DNA from: Chromobacterium alticapitis
GTDB taxonomy: Bacteria; Pseudomonadota; Gammaproteobacteria; Burkholderiales; Chromobacteriaceae
Length of the DNA stretch: 64,000 nt
Direction: 5' to 3'
NCBI RefSeq assembly: GCF_002924365.1
Contig: NZ_PQWB01000097.1
Span: 1-64,000, forward strand
Numbering within the stretch: the first letter of the stretch is position 1; the number at the start of each line of letters is the position of its first letter. Position numbers and translations under genes: made by a program. This document shows positions 34,251 to 43,686 of the stretch, one piece after another. Under the pieces are notes generated by a model. It made no database searches. It had not been told where the DNA came from and saw nothing but the letters and a program-made list of their open reading frames with translations.

Positions 34251-36349
34251 ACAAGAAATCCATCGCCCTGCTGGGCGGCCTGGCGATGACACTGGCGGCC
34301 GTCCGCGCCTTGGCCGGTCCGGCCATCACGGCCATAGACGCCAGCAAAGTGGACGGCGACCTGCAAACGGTGCTGATCACCTTCGATGGTCCGGCGGTAA
34401 AGCCCAATAGCTTCGCGATGTCCAACCCGCCGCGCATCGCGCTGGACTTCGCCGGCGCCGAGGTCAAGCTGGCCAAGCCGTCCATCAATGTGGACAGCCC
34501 GCTGTTGAAATCCGCCATCGCCGTGGAGGCCCCCGGCCGCTCGCGGCTCATCCTCAACCTGGGCCGGCTCGCCTCCTACCGCAGCCAACTGAAAGACAAC
34601 AAGCTGCTGCTGACGCTGGACGGCTCGATGTCGCCCAGCCAGGGCGCCACCCCGGTCGAGTTGGCTGCGACAGCCGGCGCGGCGCAGCAGGCGGTGGCGC
34701 AAATCGCTTCCGCGGCCAACCCCGCCGCGCTGGATTTCCGGCGCGGCAAGAACGGCGAAGGCCGCATCGAGCTGACCCTGCCCAGCCCCAATACGCCGGT
34801 GGACGTCCGCCGCGACGGCAAAAATCTGGCGGTGGACATCATAGGCGCCACCCTGCCCCGGCAGCAGGTGCGCCGGCTGGACGTCACCGACTTCGGCACG
34901 CCGGTGGCCAAGGTCGACGCCAGCAATCTGGGCAACAACATCCGCATTCAGATTCAACCACAGGGCGACTGGGACTACTCGTCCTATCAAACCGACGGCA
35001 AGATGGTGGTGGAAGTGAGGCGCCCCGCCGCCGACCTGGCAGCCGCGGACAACAGCAAGCCCGTGTACAAGGGCGACAAGCTGTCGCTGAACTTCCAGAA
35101 CATCGAAGTGCGCACCGTGCTGCAGGTGATCGCGGAGTTCACCGGCCTCAATATCGTCACCAGCGACTCGGTCAGCGGCAATATCACGCTGCGGCTCAAG
35201 GACGTGCCGTGGGACCAGGCCCTGGACCTGATCCTGCAAACCAAGGGCCTGGACCAGCGCCGCAACGGCACCATCATCCAGATCGCCCCGCGCGACGAAT
35301 TGCTGGCCCGCGACAAGCAAATGCAGGAGGCCCGCCAGCAAATGGCCACGCTGGAGCCGCTGCGCTCGGAAACCTTCGTGCTGCGCTACCGCTCGGCCGA
35401 TGATTTCAAGAAAGTGCTGGACGGCGACAACACCTCGGGCAAGAAGGAAAGCATCCTCTCCGACCGCGGCAGCGTGCTGATAGACCCGAAAACCAACACC
35501 CTGATCGCCAACGACATCGGCTCGGTGATAGACAAGATCCGCGACATCATCGCCAAGACCGACATCCCGGTGAAGCAGGTGCTGATCGAGGCCCGCATCG
35601 TCGAAGCCACCGACAACTGGGAGCGCGATCTCGGCATCAAACTCACCTACGACAGGGTAGATTCCAAAGGGATCATTTCCGGCAACCCGCTGGGCGTCAA
35701 CGTCAACAACGTCACCAACCTGAACACCAACCAACCTTACGTGATCCAAACCACGCCAGCCGGCGTCAACCTGCCGATCACCAATCCATCCGGCACGCTG
35801 TCCGCGCTATACAACGTCGGCCACTCCGTGATCCTGGGCCTGGAGCTACAGGCGATGCAGGCCGAAGACAAGGGCCGCATCATCTCCAGCCCTCGGGTGA
35901 TGACCTCTGACCGCGAAGAGGCCACCATCGAACAAGGCCAGGAAATTCCATACCAGGAAGCCAGTTCCAGCGGCGCCACTTCGGTATCGTTCAAGAAGGC
36001 GGTGCTCAGCCTCAAGGTCAAGCCGCAGATCACGCCGGACAATCGCGTGATAATGGACATTACCGTCAACAAGGATTCGGCCAACTTCCAGCAGACCGTG
36101 AACGGCACGCCATCGCTGTCCACCGAGAAGATCATCACCCAGGTGCTTGTCGACAACGGCGGCACCGTGGTGCTTGGCGGCATCTACCAGCAGCAGTTGA
36201 ACGACGTGGTCAACAAGGTGCCGCTGCTGGGCGATATCCCGGTGCTCGGCGCGCTGTTCCGCAGCACTCAGAAAGTAGACAAGCGTAGCGAATTGCTGAT
36301 TTTCATCACGCCCAAAGTGATCAACGACCTGATCGCCACAGGCAACTGA
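34247..36349 (+). CDS. pilQ: Type IV pilus secretin PilQ
   Basis: 700 aa with a signal peptide. Two AMIN domains in the N-terminal third (peptidoglycan binding), then an STN/N0 domain (LSLNFQNIEVRTVLQVIAEF), an N1 domain, and the secretin barrel with VPLLGDIPVLGALFRS near the C-terminus. It forms the outer-membrane pore for pili. No small-repeat insert of the Neisseria kind is seen between the AMIN domains. ATG 34247 overlaps pilP. Confidence 0.96.
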   Translation: MNKKSIALLGGLAMTLAAVRALAGPAITAIDASKVDGDLQTVLITFDGPAVKPNSFAMSNPPRIALDFAGAEVKLAKPSINVDSPLLKSAIAVEAPGRSRLILNLGRLASYRSQLKDNKLLLTLDGSMSPSQGATPVELAATAGAAQQAVAQIASAANPAALDFRRGKNGEGRIELTLPSPNTPVDVRRDGKNLAVDIIGATLPRQQVRRLDVTDFGTPVAKVDASNLGNNIRIQIQPQGDWDYSSYQTDGKMVVEVRRPAADLAAADNSKPVYKGDKLSLNFQNIEVRTVLQVIAEFTGLNIVTSDSVSGNITLRLKDVPWDQALDLILQTKGLDQRRNGTIIQIAPRDELLARDKQMQEARQQMATLEPLRSETFVLRYRSADDFKKVLDGDNTSGKKESILSDRGSVLIDPKTNTLIANDIGSVIDKIRDIIAKTDIPVKQVLIEARIVEATDNWERDLGIKLTYDRVDSKGIISGNPLGVNVNNVTNLNTNQPYVIQTTPAGVNLPITNPSGTLSALYNVGHSVILGLELQAMQAEDKGRIISSPRVMTSDREEATIEQGQEIPYQEASSSGATSVSFKKAVLSLKVKPQITPDNRVIMDITVNKDSANFQQTVNGTPSLSTEKIITQVLVDNGGTVVLGGIYQQQLNDVVNKVPLLGDIPVLGALFRSTQKVDKRSELLIFITPKVINDLIATGN

Positions 36350-36384
36350 CGCGGCCAAGACAGAGCTGCCGGCTATCAGCTACA

Positions 36385-36942
36385 ATGCCTGCCATGGAGA
36401 AACTGGCAGGCAATTTTTTTCTGGTCGGCCTGATGGGCGCGGGCAAGACCACCGTAGGCCGCGCGCTAGCGCGCCGCACCGGCAAGACGTTCTACGATTC
36501 CGACCAGGAGATCGAAGCGCGCACCGGCGTGCGCGTGGCCACCATCTTCGACATTGAAGGCGAGCTGCGCTTCCGCAACCGCGAATCCTGCGTGATCCGC
36601 GATCTGGCCCAGCAACGCGACATCGTGCTGGCCACTGGCGGCGGCGCCGTGCTGCGCGAGGAAAATCGCCGCGTGCTGGCCGCCCATGGCACCGTGATCT
36701 ATCTGCGCGCGGCCATCGACGATCTGCTCGCCCGCACCCTGCACGACAAAAACCGCCCGCTGCTGCAGATCGCCGATCCGCGCGGCAAGCTGGAAAGCCT
36801 GTTCAATGAGCGCGATCCGCTATACCGCGAGATCGCCGACATCGTCATCGACACCACCCAACAAAACGTCAATCTGCTGGTCGCCCGCCTGGTAGACCAA
36901 TTATTGACCCCGCCCCATCCTCGCAAGGAAACCGATTCGTGA
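36385..36942 (+). CDS. aroK: Shikimate kinase
   Basis: 185 aa. Walker [12 protein letters not shown], shikimate-binding DSDQEIE and ATGGGAV, and the lid region with KNRPLLQ. Step five of the chorismate pathway. ATG at 36385 is followed by a second in-frame ATG at 36394; neither has a strong Shine-Dalgarno, so the start is uncertain by three codons. It overlaps aroB by 4 nt (GTGA). The pilQ-aroK-aroB order is widespread in proteobacteria. Confidence 0.95.
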   Translation: MPAMEKLAGNFFLVGLMGAGKTTVGRALARRTGKTFYDSDQEIEARTGVRVATIFDIEGELRFRNRESCVIRDLAQQRDIVLATGGGAVLREENRRVLAAHGTVIYLRAAIDDLLARTLHDKNRPLLQIADPRGKLESLFNERDPLYREIADIVIDTTQQNVNLLVARLVDQLLTPPHPRKETDS

Positions 36943-38018
36943 TCACACTCGACCTGATCCTGCCCGATACCCGATATTCGATACACATTGGCCACGGACT
37001 GCTGGAACAGGTCGATCTCTTGCTGCCCCACCTGCCGATTCCCAAAGTCGCCATCGTCAGCAACGAAACCGTCGCCCCGCTCTACCTCGCCCGCCTGCGG
37101 CAGGCGCTGGAAGCGCGCGGCGTGCAATGCCTGAGCGTGACGCTGCCGGACGGCGAATCGCACAAGAACTGGCAAACGCTGAACCTGATCTTCGACGCGC
37201 TGCTCTCGGGCAACGCCGAGCGCAAGACCACCCTGCTCGCCCTGGGCGGCGGCGTGATCGGCGACATGACCGGCTTCGCCGCCGCCTGCTACCAGCGCGG
37301 AGCGCCATTCATCCAGATCCCCACCACTCTGCTCGCCCAGGTAGACTCCTCGGTCGGCGGCAAAACCGCGATCAACCACCCGCTGGGCAAGAACATGATA
37401 GGCGCCTTCTATCAGCCCAAGGCCGTCATCGCGGACATGGATCTGCTCGCCACGCTGCCTGACCGCGAGCTGTCCGCCGGCTTGGCCGAAGTCATCAAGT
37501 ACGGTCTGCTCGGCGACGCCGGCTTCCTCGCCTGGCTGGAAGCCAATATGGCCAAGCTGCGCGCGCGCGACAGCGCGGCCCTGCAATACGCGGTGAAACG
37601 CAGCTGCGAAATGAAGGCCGCCATCGTCGCCGAGGACGAGAAAGAAAACGGCGTGCGCGCGCTCTTGAACCTGGGCCACACCTTTGGCCACGCCATCGAG
37701 GCTAGCCTGGGCTATGGCGCCTGGCTGCACGGCGAGGCCGTGGCCGCCGGCATGGTGCTGGCCGCGGCGGCCTCAGCCGAACTGGGCTGGCTGAGCCAGG
37801 ATGCCGTGGACAGGGTGCGCCGTCTGATCGAAGCCGCCGGCCTGCCGACGCGCTCGCCGCGCATGCCGCTCGAGCAATGGCTGGCGCAGATGGCGCATGA
37901 CAAAAAGGTGGAAGCCGGCACTATACGCTTCGTATTGCTGCGCGAACTGGGCCAGGCCGTGATACAACCTGGCCTGGAAACATCCCTGCTGGAAAGAATT
38001 CTGCTGGCAAACAGCTGA
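36939..38018 (+). CDS. aroB: 3-dehydroquinate synthase
   Basis: 359 aa, normal length. NAD-binding [36 protein letters not shown] with catalytic Lys, and zinc ligands in [12 protein letters not shown] and [10 protein letters not shown]. It makes 3-dehydroquinate from DAHP. The start is GTG at 36939, overlapping the aroK stop (GTGA). Confidence 0.97.
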   Translation: MITLDLILPDTRYSIHIGHGLLEQVDLLLPHLPIPKVAIVSNETVAPLYLARLRQALEARGVQCLSVTLPDGESHKNWQTLNLIFDALLSGNAERKTTLLALGGGVIGDMTGFAAACYQRGAPFIQIPTTLLAQVDSSVGGKTAINHPLGKNMIGAFYQPKAVIADMDLLATLPDRELSAGLAEVIKYGLLGDAGFLAWLEANMAKLRARDSAALQYAVKRSCEMKAAIVAEDEKENGVRALLNLGHTFGHAIEASLGYGAWLHGEAVAAGMVLAAAASAELGWLSQDAVDRVRRLIEAAGLPTRSPRMPLEQWLAQMAHDKKVEAGTIRFVLLRELGQAVIQPGLETSLLERILLANS

Positions 38019-38128
38019 TTTTTCAGGCTGTTCCGGCGGCTACGGAATTATACGGATTGCGGGCCGCCTTCCCCATCAGAATAATCAACAGACTACATAA
38101 GATGTTGTACCACGAGGGGGAGAACAAA

Positions 38129-38509
38129 ATGGACGTCTTTACGGCGCTGGCCAGCAGTTTGGCCATGATGCTTGCCTACTATACGCTGCGCCACTTCTGG
38201 CGCCGCCTACGCTACGTCAAGCCCGCGCACCGCGGCATTGACCCCATAGGCGAGGCGGAGGTCTACCTGGCCTACGGCCGCACGCGCGAAGCCGTGCGCG
38301 TGCTAAAAGATTCATTACGCGATGATCCGAACAACCTCCATGCCAAAGTCGCATTGCTGCGCGCCTACTCCAGCGCCCGCGACAGCGAAGCCTATGTGTT
38401 GCTGGCCCGCGATGTGCAGGCCCAAGTGCAAGGCCAGCCCGTCTGGCGCACCATTCAGGAAAACGGCCGCGAGCTGGCGCCGCAGGAACCCTTGTTCGCC
38501 AAGCTGTAA
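38129..38509 (+). CDS. Small FimV/HubP C-terminal-domain-like protein with membrane anchor
   Basis: 126 aa. An N-terminal hydrophobic helix (FTALASSLAMMLAYYTL) is followed by a basic stretch and then a helical segment DPIGEAEVYLAYGRTREAVR and RVLKDSLRDDPNNLHAKVAL that matches the conserved cytoplasmic FimV C-terminal (TPR-like) domain. FimV proteins organise polar type IV pilus components; here only the final domain is present. GGGGAG lies seven nt before the ATG at 38129. The position right after pilMNOPQ-aroKB fits a pilus-related role, which is inferred. Confidence 0.7.
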   Translation: MDVFTALASSLAMMLAYYTLRHFWRRLRYVKPAHRGIDPIGEAEVYLAYGRTREAVRVLKDSLRDDPNNLHAKVALLRAYSSARDSEAYVLLARDVQAQVQGQPVWRTIQENGRELAPQEPLFAKL

Positions 38510-38521
38510 CGCTGCAGCAAG

Positions 38522-38551
38522 AAAAAGGGCCGCGATTCGCGGCCCTTGTCT
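38522..38551 (-). terminator. Terminator of the LPS/msbA operon
   Basis: The stem AGGGCCGCG / CGCGGCCCT with loop AATC/GATT is followed on the minus strand by TTTTTCTT. On the + strand it may also end the FimV-like transcript. Confidence 0.85.
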
Positions 38552-38566
38552 CATGCAAACTGCCCT

Positions 38567-40333
38567 CTACTGGGGCTGAAGCTCGCTGAATTGCAGGCTA
38601 TGCAACTTGGCGTACATGCCGCCGCTCGCCAACAGTTCGCCGTGGCGTCCCTCCTCCACCAAGCGCCCCTGGTGCATCACCACGATCCGATCGGCATTTT
38701 CAATAGTGGATAGCCGGTGGGCGATGACGATCGTCGTGCGGTTACGCATCAGATTTTCCAAGGCCGCCTGCACCAACCGTTCCGACTGGGTATCCAATGC
38801 CGAGGTCGCTTCGTCCAGAATCAGCAGCGGCGCATTCTTCAGCAAGGCTCGGGCGATCGCCAGCCGCTGACGCTGGCCGCCAGACAGCCTGGCGCCGTTT
38901 TCGCCGATCTCGGTATCCAGGCCATCCGGCAAAGCCTCGATGAACTCCAGCGCGTTGGCTGCGCGCGCCGCCTCCACAATCGCCTCCCGCGATGCGTCCT
39001 CCCTGCCGTAAGCGATATTGGCCGCCACGGTATCGTTGAACAGCTCCACATGCTGGCTGACCAAAGCAATGTTCGCGCGCAGCTGATCCAGCGGGATCTC
39101 GGTCAAAGGCACGCCGTCCAGCAACAGGCGGCCGGCAGCAGGCTCATAAAAGCGCGGCACCAAGCTTGCAAGCGTGGTTTTGCCGCTGCCGGACGAGCCG
39201 ACCAGCGCCACGGTTTCGCCTGGCTGGATCGCCAGGTCTATGCCGGACAAGGCCGGCCTTTCCACATTCGGATAACTGAAGCTGACGGCATCGAAGCTCA
39301 GCTGTCCACGGACCGCGCCAGCAGCGCGCGAACCGTGATCCGGTTCGCCCGGTTCGTCGATAAAGGCGAACACCGACTCAGCCGCAGCCAGGCCGCGCTG
39401 CATCGCCTGCGATACGCTGGTAATGCGCTTGACCGGCGCGAACAGACCCAACATGGCTGTCATGAAAGCCATGAACTGGCCGGCAGTCAAGCCACCGTTC
39501 TGCGCGCGCATGCCGGCGAAGTACAGAATGGCTGCCAGGGCGCAGGCTATCATCAGCTGGGTCACGCCCGTATTGGCCGAGCTCGCAGCGCTCTGCTTGA
39601 CCTGATTGCGCCGCAACGCCTCCGCCGCGAAGATGAAGCGTGCCAGTTCGCGTGCCTGGCCGCCATAGACTTTGATCGCGCGCTGGCACTGTATGCTCTC
39701 CGCCAGCACTTGCATCATCTGCGCCATATGCTGCTGGTTCTGCTTGGCCAGGCCGCGCAAGCGCTTGCCCACCAGCCTCATGCAATAGCTGACGGCGGGC
39801 AGCACCACCAGGCAAATCAGCGTCAGTTGCCAGTCTATATACAACAGCATGCCCAGCAGCCCGAGGGCGGTCACCCCGTCGCGCACCGTCACGGTGATGA
39901 CATTAAAACCTGCCTCAGTCACCTGATTGACATCATTGGTGATGCGGGACATCAAGCGGCCAGACTGATGCTCGTCGTAATAATGGGCGGGCAACCGCAC
40001 CAGCTTGGCGAACATCTGCTGGCGCAGCGTCTGCACCAGATGGCCAGTCAGCCAGCTAGCCGTATATTCATTGACAAAGCCGGCCACGCCGCGCATCAGA
40101 AACACGCCTACGATGGCCAGTGGCACCCAGGCGATGACATGAGGGTCTTTTTTAACAAAACCGCCATCTATCAAGGGCTGCGTCAAATAGGCAATGGCGG
40201 ACTCGGTCAAAGCCGCCACGACCATGGACAACATCGACAGCAGCAATATCTTCCAATAGCCCAGCAAATACCCCAGCAAGCGGCGATAAATGGCCCAGTT
40301 GTACTGCAAAGATTGCTTCAACTCGCTCTCCAA
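38567..40333 (-). CDS. msbA: Lipid A flippase MsbA (ABC exporter)
   Basis: 588 aa half-transporter. Six TM helices in residues 1 to about 320, then the nucleotide-binding domain with Walker A VGSSGSGKTTLAS, signature RLSGGQRQRLAIARA, Walker B LLILDEATSALD, and switch His in VIAHRLSTI. MsbA flips lipid A-core across the inner membrane. It is the last gene of an LPS core operon, starting 3 nt after a glycosyltransferase-like gene, which supports MsbA over a generic multidrug exporter. Confidence 0.92.
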   Translation of the reverse strand: MESELKQSLQYNWAIYRRLLGYLLGYWKILLLSMLSMVVAALTESAIAYLTQPLIDGGFVKKDPHVIAWVPLAIVGVFLMRGVAGFVNEYTASWLTGHLVQTLRQQMFAKLVRLPAHYYDEHQSGRLMSRITNDVNQVTEAGFNVITVTVRDGVTALGLLGMLLYIDWQLTLICLVVLPAVSYCMRLVGKRLRGLAKQNQQHMAQMMQVLAESIQCQRAIKVYGGQARELARFIFAAEALRRNQVKQSAASSANTGVTQLMIACALAAILYFAGMRAQNGGLTAGQFMAFMTAMLGLFAPVKRITSVSQAMQRGLAAAESVFAFIDEPGEPDHGSRAAGAVRGQLSFDAVSFSYPNVERPALSGIDLAIQPGETVALVGSSGSGKTTLASLVPRFYEPAAGRLLLDGVPLTEIPLDQLRANIALVSQHVELFNDTVAANIAYGREDASREAIVEAARAANALEFIEALPDGLDTEIGENGARLSGGQRQRLAIARALLKNAPLLILDEATSALDTQSERLVQAALENLMRNRTTIVIAHRLSTIENADRIVVMHQGRLVEEGRHGELLASGGMYAKLHSLQFSELQPQ

Positions 40334-40336
40334 AAA

Positions 40337-41227
40337 CTATGCGGCAGATGCTCGCAGGCTCAACCAGTCTCGCCCCGAAGCCAAAGCCTTAGCCAGATTC
40401 TGGCACAACTCGGCCTTTTGCTTGAACACATCGTTATAGCTGATGTTTCCGATATGGAACCAGGTGTCATCCACCATCTCCACGCTAGCCTGTCCGCCAG
40501 AATAAGGGTCCACGACATCCCAAAACTCTCGATTAGCAAAGGCAAGCTGCTCTCGTTTCAAATGGGAGTAGACCGGTTTCCAATTGCGCCCCCCGGTGTC
40601 CAGGCCATTGGAAAAGTCATAGAGGAAATTCAAATCACGGCCTGCCACATGCGCATAATCAAATGCGCAATATCCTGCCCATAGCTGCCACGCCCAATCA
40701 CTGGCATTGATCAGGCCATAAACTGGCTGCTTGCGTAGCGATTTAAAACAAGAACTAGGTAAAACCGGAATCATGTCATGGTCGATGAAGGCAAAAGAAA
40801 CTGGCTTGATCGCCTTGACCACATTATGGTAGGCCCAGTTCATGGCGAAGCCATGCGATCGATTGACGTGGCGCGTAGGATTTTCCGGCAGCCCAAGATA
40901 GGGAACGTCATGCGCCGCACACACTTGGGCGATCCTAGCTCTCATGTCAGTATTGCGGGAATTGTCGAATACGACCAGCTGCATATCGCTAATGTTTTGC
41001 CTTGCCATCTGCAATTGCCAATCCAGCGCCCAAGGCTGCTCAAAGGCGACAACAAGGCCTAATCCCTTGTCAAATCCAGCGCAACGTGTCAGAAACGCAT
41101 CCACACCGTTTACCGATTGATGGACATAATTACGCAGCCAAATATCATTGCGCAACTGTTTGAATGCATCGCTGAGCGGCAACATCTCCAGCCACTCCCT
41201 GCCCGCATAAAGAGAAATTTCACGCAT
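40337..41227 (-). CDS. Putative glycosyltransferase-like protein of the LPS operon
   Basis: 296 aa, not confidently assigned. Residues about 70-180 look like a GT-A fold: DMQLVVFDNSRNTDMRARIA resembles the nucleotide-binding strand of family 2 enzymes, and FAFIDHDMIPV carries a DHD triad in the place of the metal-binding DxD. There are no membrane segments. It lies between waaL-like and msbA genes with 8-nt and 3-nt gaps, so an LPS core sugar transfer is likely but inferred. Base composition is lower in GC than msbA, as in the neighbouring waaL-like gene, hinting at a variable, possibly transferred block. Confidence 0.6.
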   Translation of the reverse strand: MREISLYAGREWLEMLPLSDAFKQLRNDIWLRNYVHQSVNGVDAFLTRCAGFDKGLGLVVAFEQPWALDWQLQMARQNISDMQLVVFDNSRNTDMRARIAQVCAAHDVPYLGLPENPTRHVNRSHGFAMNWAYHNVVKAIKPVSFAFIDHDMIPVLPSSCFKSLRKQPVYGLINASDWAWQLWAGYCAFDYAHVAGRDLNFLYDFSNGLDTGGRNWKPVYSHLKREQLAFANREFWDVVDPYSGGQASVEMVDDTWFHIGNISYNDVFKQKAELCQNLAKALASGRDWLSLRASAA

Positions 41228-41235
41228 ATTTAGCT

Positions 41236-42561
41236 CTATTCATCTATTTTCTGAACTGGCGACGCTGCACGCTGAACACTTCTAGTGCATATTTCAGCCA
41301 TCAATGCGCCAGCCATAAACAGAAAAAGCTGCAACATATGATCTTTGTTCACACTCTCGATCAACATGCGTCCCAAATAACCTGTTGTCAGCAATATCAG
41401 GACCAAGCCCAGTATTTCGTTTTCTTGCACAAAAGCGCGACAACCAAAATGAATAAAAACTACTGCCACGCACAGCCATAGAAAAATGCCTGGCACACCC
41501 AGACTTATTCCCCAATCAATAAAGCCGCTGTGGCTATGACCCACACCATTCGGATATCCCACCTCAGTTAGTGCACGAGAGAATGCATCTCTGGAGAATC
41601 CATACCCCAGCGGCCGCTCAATAATCAAATCCAAACCGCTATGAATCCAAGCGATGCGCTCATATGCAGAACCATCCACTTGCACACCATCCGTCCTCTT
41701 GGGCAAGGGTCCCCGCCGCAACCATGCCTGACTTTCTGTATAATTCCATCCTGCCTTGGCCGAGACGACAAAAACCTGGTTGCGTGGATCTTTTTTATAT
41801 GAGTACCCCGCGACCCCCCCCACGACAAGTATCACAGAAAGCCCCGTCAGCAACACCTTGGGCCCACTCAATTTATGCTTGGAAAACAATAGATAAACAA
41901 TAAGCATGGATAGGCTCAAATAAACCATGCCTATCATGCCATTGCGCGCCCCAGCAAACAGACTAACTTGGACCAGCAAGCCTATGCATAGTAACAATAC
42001 GGAGGGGCGCAACAACCAGCGCTGTCGCCAAGCCCCGCCAAAACACAGCGCCGTGGCGAGGAAAGCCAGCACCGCGTTCAGATAGAACGTCAACTCCAGT
42101 TTGGTCTCGGTGGTAAAAGTTTCCATATAGGGCCAAGAGCCCGTCAGCCAATGTTGATATATCGCGTGCCCAAGCTCCGCCGTGGACAGTGCAACACCTG
42201 ACAGGATGACGGCCTCCAGGATTGATAATGGCAAACGTCGGGAAAACAACAGCATCCCGGCGACGCACCACAGAGCGCCCACCAGCAGCTGACTCTGAAT
42301 TTCCGACCAAGAGCGCTCCAGCCAGCCCGAGAGGAAATAAGCCTGCAAGATGGCATAGGTCAAAAACAACCCCAGCGCGAACAAGGGCGGATACAAACGC
42401 TTGTCCAGCGTGCGAAGCGCGGGCAAGCCCAAGCTCAGCATAAGAAGCAGTAATACGTAACGCAATGCGACCGTATGAGGAACGCTGGCCAGCGTCAAAA
42501 ATGCCAAGCTCAGCATCAGAGTGAGTACATCTCGCGGCCTCAGCCCAAACCACAACTTCAT
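41236..42561 (-). CDS. waaL: O-antigen ligase family membrane protein (WaaL-like)
   Basis: 441 aa with about 11 predicted membrane helices and the large periplasmic loop (about residues 260-350, containing GSAYERIAWIHSGLDLI) followed by HSHSGFIDWGISLGVPG with the conserved His. These are Wzy_C/O-antigen ligase features. WaaL joins undecaprenyl-linked O-antigen to lipid A-core; some homologs are polymerases or protein ligases instead. ATG 42561 overlaps the upstream gene stop by 4 nt. Codon use is more A/T-rich than in surrounding genes. Confidence 0.8.
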   Translation of the reverse strand: MKLWFGLRPRDVLTLMLSLAFLTLASVPHTVALRYVLLLLMLSLGLPALRTLDKRLYPPLFALGLFLTYAILQAYFLSGWLERSWSEIQSQLLVGALWCVAGMLLFSRRLPLSILEAVILSGVALSTAELGHAIYQHWLTGSWPYMETFTTETKLELTFYLNAVLAFLATALCFGGAWRQRWLLRPSVLLLCIGLLVQVSLFAGARNGMIGMVYLSLSMLIVYLLFSKHKLSGPKVLLTGLSVILVVGGVAGYSYKKDPRNQVFVVSAKAGWNYTESQAWLRRGPLPKRTDGVQVDGSAYERIAWIHSGLDLIIERPLGYGFSRDAFSRALTEVGYPNGVGHSHSGFIDWGISLGVPGIFLWLCVAVVFIHFGCRAFVQENEILGLVLILLTTGYLGRMLIESVNKDHMLQLFLFMAGALMAEICTRSVQRAASPVQKIDE

Positions 42562-43676
42562 TTCAATAGCCCTACAACTTTTTGAATCACATCCTGCGCA
42601 TCGATTGCCTGCATGCACAATGCCTGCCGGCAAGCGCCATCCTGGCGGCCGAAGCGGCGCTCGCATCGACGGGCCCAGGCTACAGGACGATGATGCACGG
42701 TCTGTTGGCTGCGGCAGGGAAACCAAGCGGGGCCGGCTCCGACGCAGGGAAAACGAGAGAAGAACCGGCTGCCGCCAAACAGCGTCTCGCTGCCGGGTCC
42801 AAACAGCATTAATAAAGGCGTACCCACCACTTTGGCCAGATGCGCGATCCCGGTATCGGGACAGACGCAGGCGCTCGCCCTTGCTAGCACACCTCGCAAC
42901 TGAACCAGATTGAGATTGCCCGCCATTACCAGATCATCAGCCTGCGGCAAACCCTTCAGCAACGCCTGTTCGCCCGGCCCGCATGACCACAATACGCGCA
43001 AGCCGCGCCCGCGAATGGCCGCAGCCACCTCGGACCAGCCTTGCTCCGTCCAATAGCGGGTAGCCGAACTAGCCCCCACATGCAATACCACGTAGCCAGC
43101 TTCCGGCAACGGCGGCAATTCGACAGCCGGCAGCGGCCAGTCTTCCAGCCGGAAAGGCTGCGGCGGCTCGCCTTCGATCAGGCGCGGCGCGGTGTCGGTC
43201 CAGGCCTCGGCCTCATCGGCGTATGGCACAGCCTGATCCAGCAACCAGTTCTTATAGGCTGGCCGCTCGCCGGCGAAGCCGACAATCCAGCGCGCGCCCA
43301 ACGCTCTGGCCAAAAAGCTCAAGCGGTTCTCACCCATCAGGTAGGCCATGTCGAAACGCGGTTCGGCGAACAGTCTGCGGATGGAGGTGAAATCACGCGG
43401 ATGCCAGGGCAGCGCGCGGATGCCGTAAGGCCTGTCCGCATACAGCGGCGCCTGCCCCGGCGGACAAGCCAATACGATGTCAGCCCGGGGAAATTGCTCC
43501 CGAGCCTTGGCGAGCAGGCTCGTAGCCATCAAGGCATCGCCAAGCAAGAACTGATGCAGGATCAGCACGCGGCCGACGCGTTCCCGCCGGGGCTGTCTGC
43601 GCAGCGGTTGCAGCAGCAGACGGCAAAACAAGGCGGAAAAAATCAATAAACGTCCAGGAAAACGGCCTGGCTTCAC
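42558..43676 (-). CDS. Glycosyltransferase family 9 (heptosyltransferase-like)
   Basis: 372 aa GT-B enzyme. RVLILHQFLLGDALMATSLL is the N-terminal heptosyltransferase motif (GD-ALM in place of the usual GDxxxT), and VCPDTGIAHLAKVVGTPLLM with LFGPGS is the C-terminal nucleotide-sugar site. The N-terminus adds about 35 residues with a hydrophobic basic stretch. The start is GTG at 43676 with AGGAG seven nt upstream. The C-terminal 60 residues are Cys-rich (FPCRSQ, CERRF, CRQALC). The sugar is unknown. Confidence 0.82.
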   Translation of the reverse strand: MKPGRFPGRLLIFSALFCRLLLQPLRRQPRRERVGRVLILHQFLLGDALMATSLLAKAREQFPRADIVLACPPGQAPLYADRPYGIRALPWHPRDFTSIRRLFAEPRFDMAYLMGENRLSFLARALGARWIVGFAGERPAYKNWLLDQAVPYADEAEAWTDTAPRLIEGEPPQPFRLEDWPLPAVELPPLPEAGYVVLHVGASSATRYWTEQGWSEVAAAIRGRGLRVLWSCGPGEQALLKGLPQADDLVMAGNLNLVQLRGVLARASACVCPDTGIAHLAKVVGTPLLMLFGPGSETLFGGSRFFSRFPCVGAGPAWFPCRSQQTVHHRPVAWARRCERRFGRQDGACRQALCMQAIDAQDVIQKVVGLLK

Positions 43677-43686
43677 GTACTTCTCC

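Noticed and set aside
34124-35749. 541-codon minus-strand frame opposite pilP and pilQ
   Set aside because: Antisense shadow of well-supported pilus genes.
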